DNA of 64,000 nt from Nipponacmea schrenckii. Taxonomy: Eukaryota; Mollusca; Gastropoda; Lottiidae. Location of the stretch: assembly GCA_030562195.1 (NCBI GenBank), contig CM060201.1, positions 23,976,067-24,040,066 on the forward strand. The letters run 5' to 3'. Position numbers and translations under genes: made by a program. Of this stretch, positions 37,401 to 47,003 are shown piece after piece (position 1 is the stretch's first letter; every line of letters starts with the position of its first letter). The notes beneath the pieces were generated by a model. It was not told the DNA's origin and searched no databases. It saw nothing but the letters and a program-made list of their open reading frames with translations.

Positions 37401-40400
37401 AGATTATGATGTAGCTGTCGGTCGGTGTGAGGCACAACTTGACAGACTAACAGATAGAAAAGCCAAGGTAATTTCTCCAAATCCAGATTTTGATGAAACC
37501 AGCTTATGTTCTTTTATATTTTTTGAATTCTTTTACAATTCCCACAAGTCCATAAGGTGCAAAAGAGTAGGATGTAAAACTCAACTCATTTCATTCACAA
37601 TTCTCACTTAACAGTTTTTATGAGTTAATGCCCTTGATGAAACCAGCTTCTTAAGTTCTTTTGAATTCTTTTACAAATATCAATTGAATGCCTTTATGAG
37701 TTATTGCCCTTGACTAAAATAAGCTTGTGAGCTTGTAAAAATGCTACTTTTCTTTGATCAGGCAGCTGAAAAAGAAGAAGTGGCAACGCAACAGAAGAAA
37801 CAAGTGAGAAATGAAAAGAAAGCTCAGAAGAAATTTGATAAGAAACCACTCAAGAAAGAGGTAATAACACCTGAGAAAACTGTCCAGAAATCACCCAACA
37901 ATAAAAGAAAGGTAACTCTAATGGTCACTAGAACATTGTGAATAAGCTTAATGGATAAAGTTGTTCAAATATTTGCTATTCCATGAATCTAATTGAAAAT
38001 CTAAATTATAAAAAAACATGAAGCCAACAGTCAATATTTTATATATTACCAGAGTAGGCTAATGGGTCTGTCCTGGCAAAATTTCCTTTATTGCAAACTG
38101 TATGGCATTGTGCCTCTTTGTTAGCCCATAAGGTGCAGAAGTGTAGGACGTTAAACTCCATTCATTTCATTTCAGCTTGAAGAATCAAATAGTACCACAA
38201 TAAAGGATTCTTGGTCACAGAACTTGTAATAGCTAATGGATTTTTCATTTTGCATCCACCTGAATACAAAGGTGAACCACCAATATAAAAAAAATGAAAA
38301 CAGTCAATATTTTATATATACCAGAGTAGGTTTAATGTCTGTCCTGGCAAAATCCTTAGGTATTGCAATGTATGGCATTGTGCTCAGCCATAAGGTAGAG
38401 TTGTCCATTATTTCATTTCAGCTTGAAGAATCTAAATGACAAATAAAATCTTGATAGTCAAGTAATGATTTTGATTCAACCCATGATAGTGAACCCTATA
38501 AATAAGAAAGATCTAAAATTATGTTTATTTAACTTATGTGGCTTGTTCTTTTTAAATGCTAAGGTGTCAGAATGTCATATATATTCAGCCAGTTTGTTAA
38601 TGATCTGTATGAGATAGATTTTCCAATAAATGCTATGATGTGAGTGTTCAACAACTCCATGAATGAACCCTATTCAATAAAAAAAATTAAAATATATTTA
38701 TGTATAAGTTTTGCCATTTCTGTTTTAATGCATTTGAATGAAATGTCAGATATATTAGAAGTGTTAAAGATTTTCTAGATAAATTTAGAAGCAGTGTTTG
38801 AGTCACAATTTATTGAATATCAAGGAAAAAACAAAAGTAATATTTATGTAAAGTTGTTCCATTCTGTTTTTTAAAGGGCCATTCAATTGATTCAAACATA
38901 TCCTAGTTAAAAGGTAGAAATTTTTAGTAGCATTTAAACTTTAATATCAAGGGAGACACTAAGTCGAATATTTTGAAGTAAGTTCATTCAATTCACTATC
39001 AGTATTTAAAGGGTCCATTCTTATATTTGACAGACAGTACCTTAGTCTCAAAGAAGGTGAAATCTCTTATATGTGACAGTGTTCTCAGTTCCTTAAATTT
39101 GAGCAAAATCAGTGTGTCCTCTCTTATATTTGACAGATGTCCTCTCTTATATTTGACAGTGTGTCCTCTCTTATATTTGACAGTGTGTCCTCTCTTATAT
39201 TTGACAGTGTGTCCTCTCTTATAATTTGACAGTGTGTCCTCTCTTATATTTGACAGTGTGTCCTCTCTTATAATTGACAGTGTGTCCTCTTATATTTGAC
39301 AGTGTATCCTCTCTCTTATATTTGACAGTGTGTCCTCTCTTATATTTGACAGTGTGTCCTCTCTCTCATATTTGACAGTGGGTCCTCTCTTATATTTGAC
39401 AGTGTGTCCTCTCTCTTGTATTTGACAGTGCGTCCTCTCTCTTATATTTGACAGTGGGTCCTCTGTTATATTTGACAGTGTCTTACTTTATGTTTGCAGT
39501 GTGGAGAGATCAGTGAAATTCGACTAGTTAAGAATTTTCATGGTAAATCTAAAGGCTATGCTTATGTTGAATTTATTGATGAAGTAAGTACCGGTAATAA
39601 TATATCTAGCATGCTTTTTTATGTAATTTAATTTAGATTCATGTCTGTTATTTCTATGATGTAAGAACAATACAATAGTTTTGGATGATGTGTTACCTAC
39701 CTAAGCAAGCTGTGTTTTAGTTTGTTGTAATTGATTTTTTTCAGTTACCAGTAACTAAAGCTCTAGAATTAGATAGACAGCCTGTTCATAACAGACCAAT
39801 GTATGTTTCGAGGTGTGAAGATAGAGGTGGTGGTAAAAAGAAAGCAGAATTCAGGGTGAGCATTTCTTACTTAATATTTCTTTATTTAGGTATTGGAAAT
39901 AGATGACTAGATGTACTACTTTCTTACTGTTCTGTAAATGTACTAATTTCTTTCTGTTCTGTAGCTATGTACTAATTGCTCACTGTTCTGTAAATGTACT
40001 AATTTCTTACTGTTCTGTAAATGTACTAATTTCTTACTGTTCTGTACAAATATACTAATTTCTTACTTTTCTGTAAATGTACTAATTTCTTACTGTTCTG
40101 TACAAATGTACTAATTTCTTACTGTTCTGTAAATGTACTGATTTCTTACTGTTCTGTAGCTATGTACTAATTGCTCACTGTTCTGTAAATGTTACTTATT
40201 TCTAACTATTCTGTAAAATGTACTAAGCTTTCTTATTCTTTTCAGTTTCTACAAATTTACTAATTTCTTACTTTTCTATAAATGTATTAATTTCTTACTG
40301 TATCTATAAATGTACTAATTTCTTACTGTTCTGTAAATGTACTGATTTCTTACTTTCTGTACAAATGTACTAATTTCTTCTTTTCTGTAAATGAACTAAT

Positions 40401-43103
40401 TTCTGACTCTTCTATAAATGTACTTATTTCTTACTGTTCTGTAAAAGTAAAAACTTTTTTTTTCAGTTTTCTACAGAATTGGAAAAAAATAAGCTATTTA
40501 TAAAAAATTTACCGTTTAGATGTACAAAAGATGCCCTTAACTACATATTTATCAGGTAAGGAAACTCATGGGATTTTACTTGCTAGCTAACTTGAAGGTC
40601 CAGATTTCAATCCTGGCATAGATTAAGATAACCCCCCAGTCTGGTTGCAGGTTGTAGAGTGTGACATGGTAAAAATGTCTAGTTTGGATGTGACAATCCA
40701 CCAAGGCCGCATATGCTACATTAAAGTTCCTCGGAGAATATATATCTGGACCCAAATATATGGATAAATAAAAATAACTTGCGACGCTTCAACGAGGTTA
40801 CTCCTGTCTTCATTTAGCAATAAGAATAAAAGATTATGAAATAAAACGGAATGAAATTTTGGTTATTTTATATTTTCCAATTGTCCTTATCATGAATCAG
40901 GTGTATGCAAGTGATGTAATTTTTATACCCATGTTTATTGATATATTTGTGTAGTATGGTAAATTAAAAGATGTAAGAATAATAACATATAGAAGTGGAC
41001 AACCAAAAGGTTTAGCTTATGTTGAATATGAATCAGAGGTAAGTTGTTTTAATCTTGAAGAGATACTGAATCTTGTAATGGACATAGCATTTACGTTCTC
41101 AAGAATGGTCAATATGAGTATATATTCATCAGTGAACTTACCAGGTGTCATTAAGTAACAGAATCACTTTTAATCTTGACAACTTACAAAACAAAGTAAT
41201 TATTGAATAATCGCTTTCAATAACCAAATGCATTTTAATGGATTATTAATAAGTTTTTTGGATTTATCAGATTATATAAGGATTCTGTTATGTTATTTAT
41301 GACAGCCGGTATATCTACTGATGAATATATATGCTCTTATTGTTTTGTATTTATCAGATTAAATATAAGGATTCTGTTATGTTAATTATGACAGCCGGTA
41401 TATCTACTGATGAATATATATGCTCTTATTGTTTTGTATTTATCAGATTAAATATAAGGATTCTGTTATGTTATTTATGACAGCAGGTTTATCTACTGAT
41501 GAATATATATGCTCTTATTTGCTAAGTTTAAAAAATGTTACAGCTAAAGATACAGGAAATAACTTGTAGAAGCATTTTAAAATGTTTATCAAAGAGAAGG
41601 ACACAGATGTATATGTTGTTGTGATGCCAACCATACAACTTTATAATAAAGACTTTCAATTAAAAATATTAAATATGTCAGGCTTTCCATTAAAAATATT
41701 AAATTAAATATGTCATGCTTTCAATTAAAAATATTATTAAATATGTCATGCTTTCCATTAAAATATTAAATTAAATATGTCATGCTTTCAATTGAAAAAT
41801 ATTAAATTAAATATGTCATGCTTTCAATTAAAAAATATTAAATTAAATATGTCATGCTTTCAATTAAAAATATTAGATTAGATATGTCTATTAAATTAAA
41901 TATGTCATGCTTTCAATTAAAAATATTAGATTAGATATGTCTATTAAATTTAATATGTCATGCTTCAATTAAAAATATTAGATTAGATATGTCTATTAAA
42001 TTTAAATATGTCATGTTTTCAATATAAAATATTAAATTAAATATATCATGTCTATTAAATTAAATATGTCATGTTATTAAAAAATAAATATGTCTATTAA
42101 ATTTAATATGTCATGCTCTCAATTAAAAATATTAAATATGTCATGATTTTTGTACCATACTATAGATTTAGCATAATTTTGGCAAATTTCTGTACGAGCT
42201 TCCATGTATTGCAGGAAGATGCCAAACAAGCTGTATTAAAAACAGATGGTTTACAGATAGGTGAACATAATATAGAAGTAGCTTTTAGTAATCCTCCAGC
42301 ACGAAAACAGCCTGTTATTAAACGCGATGAATTCATACCTTCATTAGGAGGTGGTAAGAAGGAATCAGAAAAGTAAGTCTCTATTTTACTGAATCAATTT
42401 ATAACTTCTGGAAACTTTTCAGCCCACTAACAAACTCATTCACTTCATGGCATCAGGTGTTTCTTTAAGCTAGCAGCACTTGTAACAGTATTTGTTGTAG
42501 TCAATAGTTAATCTTGCTTCTTAATATATGTTGTTTGACAACTCAAGCCATCATTCAGTTTAACTAGTGAAGGTCCTATGACCTTGAATAAGTCATCTTC
42601 ACTCATAATTCCAGTCCACCCAGCTGTAAATGGGTAATCCTAGATAATCTGGGAAAACTCAATGCCAGGACGTTAAGCCAAGAAAGGATTTTTAACTGTG
42701 AACCTAAGTTGCTATTCTTTAAATTATAATTGTGTCTTTCTTTCTTTCAAATTGCTTATAGTGGAGTAGACTTTGTCCAAATGCTCAAGAAAAACAACAT
42801 TGTTTATCATTGCCCTTTTGTGTACTTCAACATATTTTTACATTGTTTTCTCAGGAATTTACTGGAAAATAAATAAAATCACTCATTTCTTCTTAATCTT
42901 TATTTTTCAGCCGAGGCAAAGCCAGAACACAAATAGCACTATTGCCTAGAGCCATCCAAAAAGCACCAGTTCTTAAGAAGCCAATACGGCCATCATCATC
43001 ATCTTCAGCACCATCTTCAAATAATGGAGGTTCTGGTGATGCATCTAATCCACCAACAGCCATGTCTAATTCAGACTTTCGGAACATGTTATTGAAAAAG
43101 TAA
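28431..43103 (+). CDS. SART3: SART3, U4/U6 snRNP recycling factor, 20 exons found
   Basis: Exons: 28431-28682, 29011-29137, 29649-29756, 31385-31569, 32134-32239, 33822-33946, 34326-34481, 34862-35000, 35493-35600, 35971-36036, 36453-36511, 36847-36956, 37278-37467, 37762-37911, 39500-39583, 39745-39855, 40467-40555, 40955-41038, 42215-42372, 42911-43103. About 866 residues. SART3 binds U6 and helps reassemble U4/U6 in the nucleus. An acidic N-terminus is followed by HAT repeats through residue ~575 (for example LWLDWIKDEI, PLWLEYVQF, ERAIRNCPW, MWLEYYKLER), then a Lys/Glu-rich linker. RRM1 shows its RNP1 motif KSKGYAYVEF. RRM2 has RNP2 LFIKNL and RNP1 KGLAYVEY. The C-terminal tail, SNSDFRNMLLKK, matches the family's conserved LSm-contact end. 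Two faults: no exon encodes the first half of RRM1 (RNP2), and the junction 40555/40955 is out of phase by 1 nt. All other phases agree. Confidence 0.95.
29335..29510 (+). mobile_element. SINE family 1, partial, SART3 intron 2
   Basis: TGATGCAGGTCGGTTGTTAG, CCCTCATTGCACTCTGCATG and AGCCCATAAGGTGCAGAAGA, with a TTCATTTCATTTT tail. The tRNA-like head is missing. Confidence 0.8.
30093..31238. mobile_element. 1.15-kb terminal-inverted-repeat element in SART3 intron 3
   Basis: Left end GGCCGTGCAAAGTAAATTGT followed by CTGTTTTAAAGGCC; right end, read inward on the minus strand, GGCCGTACAAAGTAAATTGT followed by CTGTTTTACAGGCC. That is about 35 bp of terminal repeat with two mismatches. TTATTA flanks it on both sides (30087-30092 and 31239-31244), consistent with a 6-bp target duplication. 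Subterminal GC-rich stretches (GGAGCGAGCGAAGC; GGAGCGCGCGGGG) contrast with the AT-rich interior. No transposase frame, so it is non-autonomous. Confidence 0.82.
32600..33690. repeat. 35-bp minisatellite, about 31 copies, SART3 intron 5
   Basis: The unit is TACATATAATCCCCAAGAAC followed by TGATGTACAGTCAAA. Copies are nearly identical, so the array is young. It ends about 130 bp before the next exon at 33822. Confidence 0.95.
34130..34320. mobile_element. Short MITE, SART3 intron 6
   Basis: The body CAGTAATCTGATTGGATAAC, TTTTAGTGATTGACCAATCA and CTGGAACACCAAAATCAT matches the element at 47245-47395. Degraded inverted ends around TTTTAAG and GTTAAGTTTTAAAG. Confidence 0.65.
36118..36310 (-). 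mobile_element. SINE family 1, partial, SART3 intron 10
   Basis: Minus-strand copy: AACGCCATGCAGTGTGCAAT, GAGGGAAATTTTGCCAG, TTTTTCGATTTCCACCTGGC. A second, more decayed minus-strand copy lies at about 36640-36820 in the next intron. Confidence 0.75.
37545..37615 (+). mobile_element. SINE family 1 tail, SART3 intron 13
   Basis: Only the 3' end: CCATAAGGTGCAAAAGAGTA, GGATGTAAAACTC and the TCATTTCATT tail. Confidence 0.65.
38010..38455. repeat. Imperfect tandem duplication carrying SINE tails, SART3 intron 14
   Basis: 38010-38230 and 38285-38455 share CAGTCAATATTTTATATAT, CCAGAGTAGG, CTGTCCTGGCAAAAT, GTATGGCATTGTG and TTTCATTTCAGCTTGAAGAA. Each holds a family-1 SINE 3' end. The TTTCATTTCAG at each end looks like an acceptor, but the following frames stop quickly. 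Confidence 0.75.
39107..39499 (+). repeat. 24-bp minisatellite of 3'-splice-site-like units before a SART3 exon
   Basis: The unit is GTGTCCTCTCTTATATTTGA plus CAGT, about 15 copies, a pyrimidine-rich run ending in CAG. The last, diverged unit (GTGTCTTACTTTATGTTTGC plus AG) is the actual acceptor of the exon starting at 39500, whose first bases TGTGG continue the unit. Confidence 0.9.
39905..40450 (+). repeat. About 27-bp minisatellite (TACTAATTTCTTACTGTTCT), SART3
   Basis: About 20 imperfect copies of TGTACTAATTTCTTACTGTT plus CTGTAAA, lying between exons 39745-39855 and 40467-40555. Units contain TACTAAT, a branch-point-like heptamer, followed by a pyrimidine-rich run. One unit near 40235 contains TTCTTTTCAGTTTCTACAAA, similar to the real acceptor and exon start at 40461-40475. 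Confidence 0.88.
40575..40765 (+). mobile_element. Degraded SINE family 1 head, SART3
   Basis: AGGTCCAGATTTCAATCCTG resembles the family's B box. AAAATGTCTAGTTTGGATGT, CAATCCACCAAGGCCGCATA and TGCTACATTAAAGTTCCTCG match the body. Tail absent. Confidence 0.6.
41058..41530. mobile_element. MITE with internally triplicated segment, SART3
   Basis: Same family as 50533-50826. From about 41255 a segment of about 87 bp (ATAAGGATTCTGTTATGTTA, ATGACAGCCGGTATATCTAC, TGATGAATATATATGCTCTT) is repeated three times in tandem, lengthening the element to about 470 bp. Confidence 0.8.
41640..42145. repeat. AT-rich minisatellite, 33-40-bp units, SART3
   Basis: Variable units built from AATTAAAAATATTAAATTAA and ATATGTCATGCTTTC, about 13 copies, some with an inserted TAGATATGTCTATTAAATT. 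It ends some 70 bp before the exon at 42215. Confidence 0.88.
42560..42760 (+). mobile_element. SINE family 2 copy, SART3 last intron
   Basis: CTATGACCTTGAATAAGTCA, TCCACCCAGCTGTAAATGGG, GATAATCTGGGAAAACTCAA, ending in ATAATTGTGTCTTTCTTTCT. The head is lost. Confidence 0.8.
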
Positions 43104-43137
43104 TTCAGTTTTCAGGACCTAATATCATTGTTTTATT

Positions 43138-43475
43138 AAGTTGATACTGTGTCTTAGAAATGGACAAGGACAGAAGTTTTCAAGAATGGTCAATATGAGT
43201 ATATATTTATCAGTGAACTTACCTGGTATCATAAAGTAACAGGGTCCCTTGAATCTGGGAAACTCACAAAACTAAATAATTATTTGCAAACTCTTTATTA
43301 AGGGTTTTGCACTAATTAAGTGCATTTTTATTGATGATAACTATTTTTTGGAGATTTATCAGATTCTGTTAAGTTATTTATGGCAGCAGGTATATCTACT
43401 GATGAGTATATGCTCTTACTGGCCAAGTTTAAAATTTTATGTTCATTCAATGATGCAGTATTCCTTTTAGGAGGC
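43138..43475. mobile_element. MITE in the SART3 3' region
   Basis: Left end GATACTGTGTCTTAGAAATG, right end TTCATTCAATGATGCAGTAT. It starts 35 bp after the SART3 stop and would lie in the 3' UTR if the AATAAA motifs at about 43936 and 43952 are the polyadenylation signals. Confidence 0.78.
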
Positions 43476-44669
43476 AATAATCTGATAATCTGTTGTCTGA
43501 TATTTCCTTATGGTTATGTAGCCAGAGATAGATCATCTGCTAGTGTAAGAACTAAGTTCAGAAATTTTAGACATTGTTGTATGAAGATTACCCATGGCGT
43601 TATTGAATCTTTTTCAAGTAAAAAATGATTTTATTTGATCCTCATAGATGAATTTTTGCGCTGATCTGTAACAGAAAATTGAAGTTATGCTGCAAATTCT
43701 TCTGCTTTGAGCAAAAATTCTGAGATTAAAAGCACAACACAAAAGATTTGTTATAATTTCATGTGGTTTGTCCAAATCCTTGGTCCTTACAAGCCGAAGG
43801 TTTTCATTGAGGGACACACTTATTCAAAAATTGTATGTTTGTTTGTTTGTTTTTGTTAAGAAATAGTATGGAAGATACTTAATTATTAGAAATTGACATG
43901 TATTTTTTATGGAATTTCAATTTCCAAGAAAGGAATAAATGTTTCTAAGAAATAAATTGTATTAACAACTTATGAATTTTATGAAAGTATGGTAGATTTA
44001 TTAGTTTAGACCCCTGGCAAGTCCTACTTCAATTCATAGCAACAAGTTTTGGAAGGAAAACAATTCTTCTCGACCAATCTCACCTTTTACCATAAAATCA
44101 ATGTCCACTGGATTGATATTTTCGCCGTATTAAAGAAGAATAATAACGCATATTTGTTACACGTTTTACCAGTAATTGAAACTATTTAAAGACTTATTGA
44201 AATGTACGAGAAAGTTGTGGCCGTAGTTGTGCCAAGAAGGGCTTATTGCACAAGGAACTCGAGTTAGAAATAGAATGATCTAAGAATAGATATCCTATAT
44301 ATATGGGATGTCTGTGGATCTAAGCCGGAGTCAGCAAAACCGTTCCCTCCCTACTCTCCGGACACTACGAAGAAAGCCCACTGCTCTTGACATGAACAAA
44401 TAAACAGATAGTGGATCAACCATAGCTTTGTCACTGCCAACGTAGCACTGCCAAGGTAGTAGTGGAATAGCTCAGTCGGTAGTGAGATGGATTGGCGTCT
44501 GCTGGGCGAGTGGCGCAGTCGGTTCGGATGTCCTCAAGGTCGGAAAATAATTCTGATACCTGTGCCAGTACCTTTGAGTAATGGCTTTCACCTCTTAATA
44601 AATAATGAAAAATCTTGAAAGAAACGTAAATTCATATGAATATTTTAATTCACATTTTATCCATGCCCA
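43476..44669. other. SART3 3' region and intergenic, SINE-like heads
   Basis: AATAAA motifs at about 43936 and 43952 are candidate polyadenylation signals. At 44465-44590, GGAATAGCTCAGTCGGTAGT and GAGTGGCGCAGTCGGTTCGG look like tRNA A-box-derived SINE heads. No B box or cloverleaf follows, so no tRNA is called. Confidence 0.5.
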
Positions 44670-47003
44670 TTATGTTGACTTGTTACCACAAGGTGGTATT
44701 ACGTCTGATATCCAATCACAGTTGTTCAATTCAGAACTAAAAACGGTTCCTGAAGAATAAAAAGATAAGTGGAAAATGTATCATGTATATAACAGGTTCA
44801 TTGAATTTGACTAAGATGTCGGGTTTCAGCTAGGATTGCTGAGTTATTGGCCTTGAATAACTCTATGATCTCATGTCATTGCGAGTGAACTGTCTTCAAA
44901 ATTTAATTTAGTTTGATATAATGGACCCTCGTTTATCACCACATTTACAGTCCCGAAATAAAACAGTAGAGTTTAACGAATTTTCGGATATTTGAAATAT
45001 GCCACGTAGTCTACTTGTCATAAATAGAGTTATGTCCCTTTCCCTATAGTATATATTATATATTTTCCAAAACATTACCTCCTGGGCAGAAATTATGGCC
45101 CAAATAATACCCAGAATTACAGGTAAAATAAGATGTACAGTTCTGTTTCAAATCTGGATAACGGCCATCTTTAAGTCGGGAACAATCTTTTATTATTCCA
45201 CAGGGCTCTGGAACATTCTTTGGTCTGGAAATAAACAATCACAAAATGATGTGACAGGAGAACGATTTTTATATGACACCAGGCGTATATTACCATGCCT
45301 GGATGCTATTTTAACTCGACATTATTTGCTTAAATATATTTTGGAGCCGAGGTAGCTCGATCAGTGAGTTTGACGCTTGTTCGCTTCTTTAGCCAAAGGT
45401 AGAGATAAGCTCTCGGTGCAGTCGGAGGGACTAACATGGAAAAAGCCTTTAGGGTTTCAGAATAAATCTGGGCCACGTGTGTAAACTTTGTGGTAAAGAT
45501 CCCACGATGGTAAGATTTGCTCTTGGCTTTGCCTCTCTATTAGTTTGCACAAGAGCATGTAGGCGTAAAACTCTTTTCGTGTCCTTTTATTTTTCTTTAT
45601 GTAGAACGGCATATAAATGCAAGCACCACACAAAATCACCTCCATACCGTCCAGCTTTCACGAACAGCATATATTACTTTGGCATCTGTAAATTGCACTG
45701 GAGCAACTGTATGCTGTACGCTTCCCGAATGACGAATATTTGTTCGTAACGGGTTTCATCGTAACAAGCGCTAATAAAAAGTTAAACTACTCACGCATCG
45801 CAGATTTTTAGTTTTGTATTGAAAACAGTTTGACCGGGACATTGTACTGATTTAGATTTACCATTGGTACATTGTATAAACACCTTACAACCTACTTCAT
45901 AATTACCATCGGTTTTTTTGGTACAATCAAAACACAGAACTGAAATTTATATTGGTATATTAAAAGGATAATAGGTCTTAGAATAAACATTAAATTTGAA
46001 AATTTTTAACTTGGCCAATTCATCAGTAAATATACCTACTGCCATAAATAACATAAAAAAATTAAAAATATCCAAAAAAATAATTAATTATCCATAAAGA
46101 TCCATCTGATTATTGAAAAACGCTTGATAAATTGATTAAGCGTTTTTCTAAAAATGATTTAGTTTTGTGAGTTTTCCAGATTTTAAGCGATTCTGTTACT
46201 TTATGACAGCAGGTAAGTTCACTGATGAATATATACTCATATTGACCATTCTTGACAACTAAAATTTTAAGTTCATGCTAAGACGCAGTATCCCTTTAAA
46301 AAGCAGAACAGAAATGTATATCGATTCAATTACCCGAAATATGTATTATGTACATTAAACTGCAATTAACATCGATTTAGTCTATAATAGGCCAGAAATA
46401 TATATTTGTAATTTAAAACGGAATTTATATCGATTCGGTAATATGATAAACTTCGTTTATATTACCCTTAAAGTCAAGTTAAACTCGAAATGAATTTAAT
46501 AATTATTAGTATCATTATTACATAACTGAATTAATATTACTAGTACAGTTATAGCATACAACTGAAACTTAATACAGAACTGAATGTTATAATTCTATAT
46601 TCATAAGAACGAACTGAAATTCTCAATATTTCAAAGAAAATATACAAATCTCGCTATTCCTCTTGACTTAGTTGTTTGAAATGACTGTATTGACTTTACT
46701 TTTAATTAAAAAAATTGATCTCTAGGCTTCAGAAACTGCCATGGGAAACGATTTGCAACTTCTTATGCAAACATTTTCATGGCAGAATGGGAAAAGAAGT
46801 TTCACATCTCTGCCCTAAACTACCAATTTTTATGTAAGATTTCTTGATGCATATGCTTATTTTGGTCCCATACCAACATCCATTATAGATGAATTTTGGG
46901 AATGTAAAATACATACCTGTATAATGTTATATAATTTGTCTATGTTCTTACCTGCAATAAATTGCACAATGACAACTGCAATGAATAAGTTTTTTCCAGC
47001 CAT
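44670..47003 (-). CDS. Secreted protein with two CBM14 (peritrophin-A) chitin-binding domains
   Basis: Four minus-strand exons: 47003-46952, 45939-45795, 45224-45079 and 44749-44670. Phases (1, 2, 1) agree and give 140 residues. Exon 1 encodes a classic signal peptide, MAGKNLFIAVVIVQFIA. Domain 1 (about 19-69) has the six-cysteine CBM14 pattern: CFDCTKKTDGNY, GCKVFIQC, QCPGQTVFN, ICDAPKNVPEPC. Domain 2 (about 70-137) repeats it: KDCSRLKDGRYPD, NCTSYFTC, FCPGGTVFSS, NCDWISDVIPPC. Aromatic residues expected for chitin contact are present in both. The mature protein is therefore almost nothing but two chitin-binding modules, as in small peritrophins or molluscan shell-matrix proteins; which role applies here cannot be read from sequence. 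Exon boundaries fall inside the domains, not between them. A family-1 SINE lies in intron 2 and a MITE in intron 1. Confidence 0.92.
45340..45605 (+). mobile_element. SINE family 1, in CBM14 gene intron 2
   Basis: GGAGCCGAGGTAGCTCGATC (head), TCGGTGCAGTCGGAGGGACT, AACATGGAAAAAGCCTTTAG, ATGTAGGCGTAAAACTCTTT. Plus strand, antisense to its host gene. Confidence 0.75.
45960..46300. mobile_element. MITE, near full length, CBM14 gene intron 1
   Basis: Both ends are visible: TTAAAAGGATAATAGGTCTTAG at the left and CTAAGACGCAGTATCCCTTTAA at the right, inverted with respect to each other. A central palindrome (GAAAAACGCTTGATAAATTG and TTAAGCGTTTTTC) lies at about 46112-46147. It stops only some 20 bp from the acceptor of exon 2 at 45940-45942. 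Confidence 0.85.

Noticed and set aside
38171..38226. Possible SART3 exon after TTTCATTTCAG, reading LEESNSTTIKDS
   Set aside because: The acceptor is the tail of a family-1 SINE, the frame stops at once, no donor follows, and the duplicate copy at 38420 stops even earlier.
38560..38640. Possible RRM1 RNP2 exon reading QFVNDLYEIDFP
   Set aside because: Weak likeness over six residues only, no phase-consistent donor, stop after 18 codons, and the rest of the RRM beta1-alpha1 pattern is missing.
39027..39224. Frame with a repeated CPLLYLTV motif
   Set aside because: A product of the 24-bp minisatellite, whose length is divisible by three.
44048..44160. Minus-strand open stretch with NPVDIDFMVKG in it
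   Set aside because: About 32 codons with a stop directly upstream and no acceptor; the CBM14 gene already has a complete last exon at 44749-44670.
44465..44590. tRNA-like sequences (TAGCTCAGTCGGTAGT, GTGGCGCAGTCGG)
   Set aside because: They match an A box, but no B box or foldable cloverleaf follows at the right distance; treated as SINE heads.
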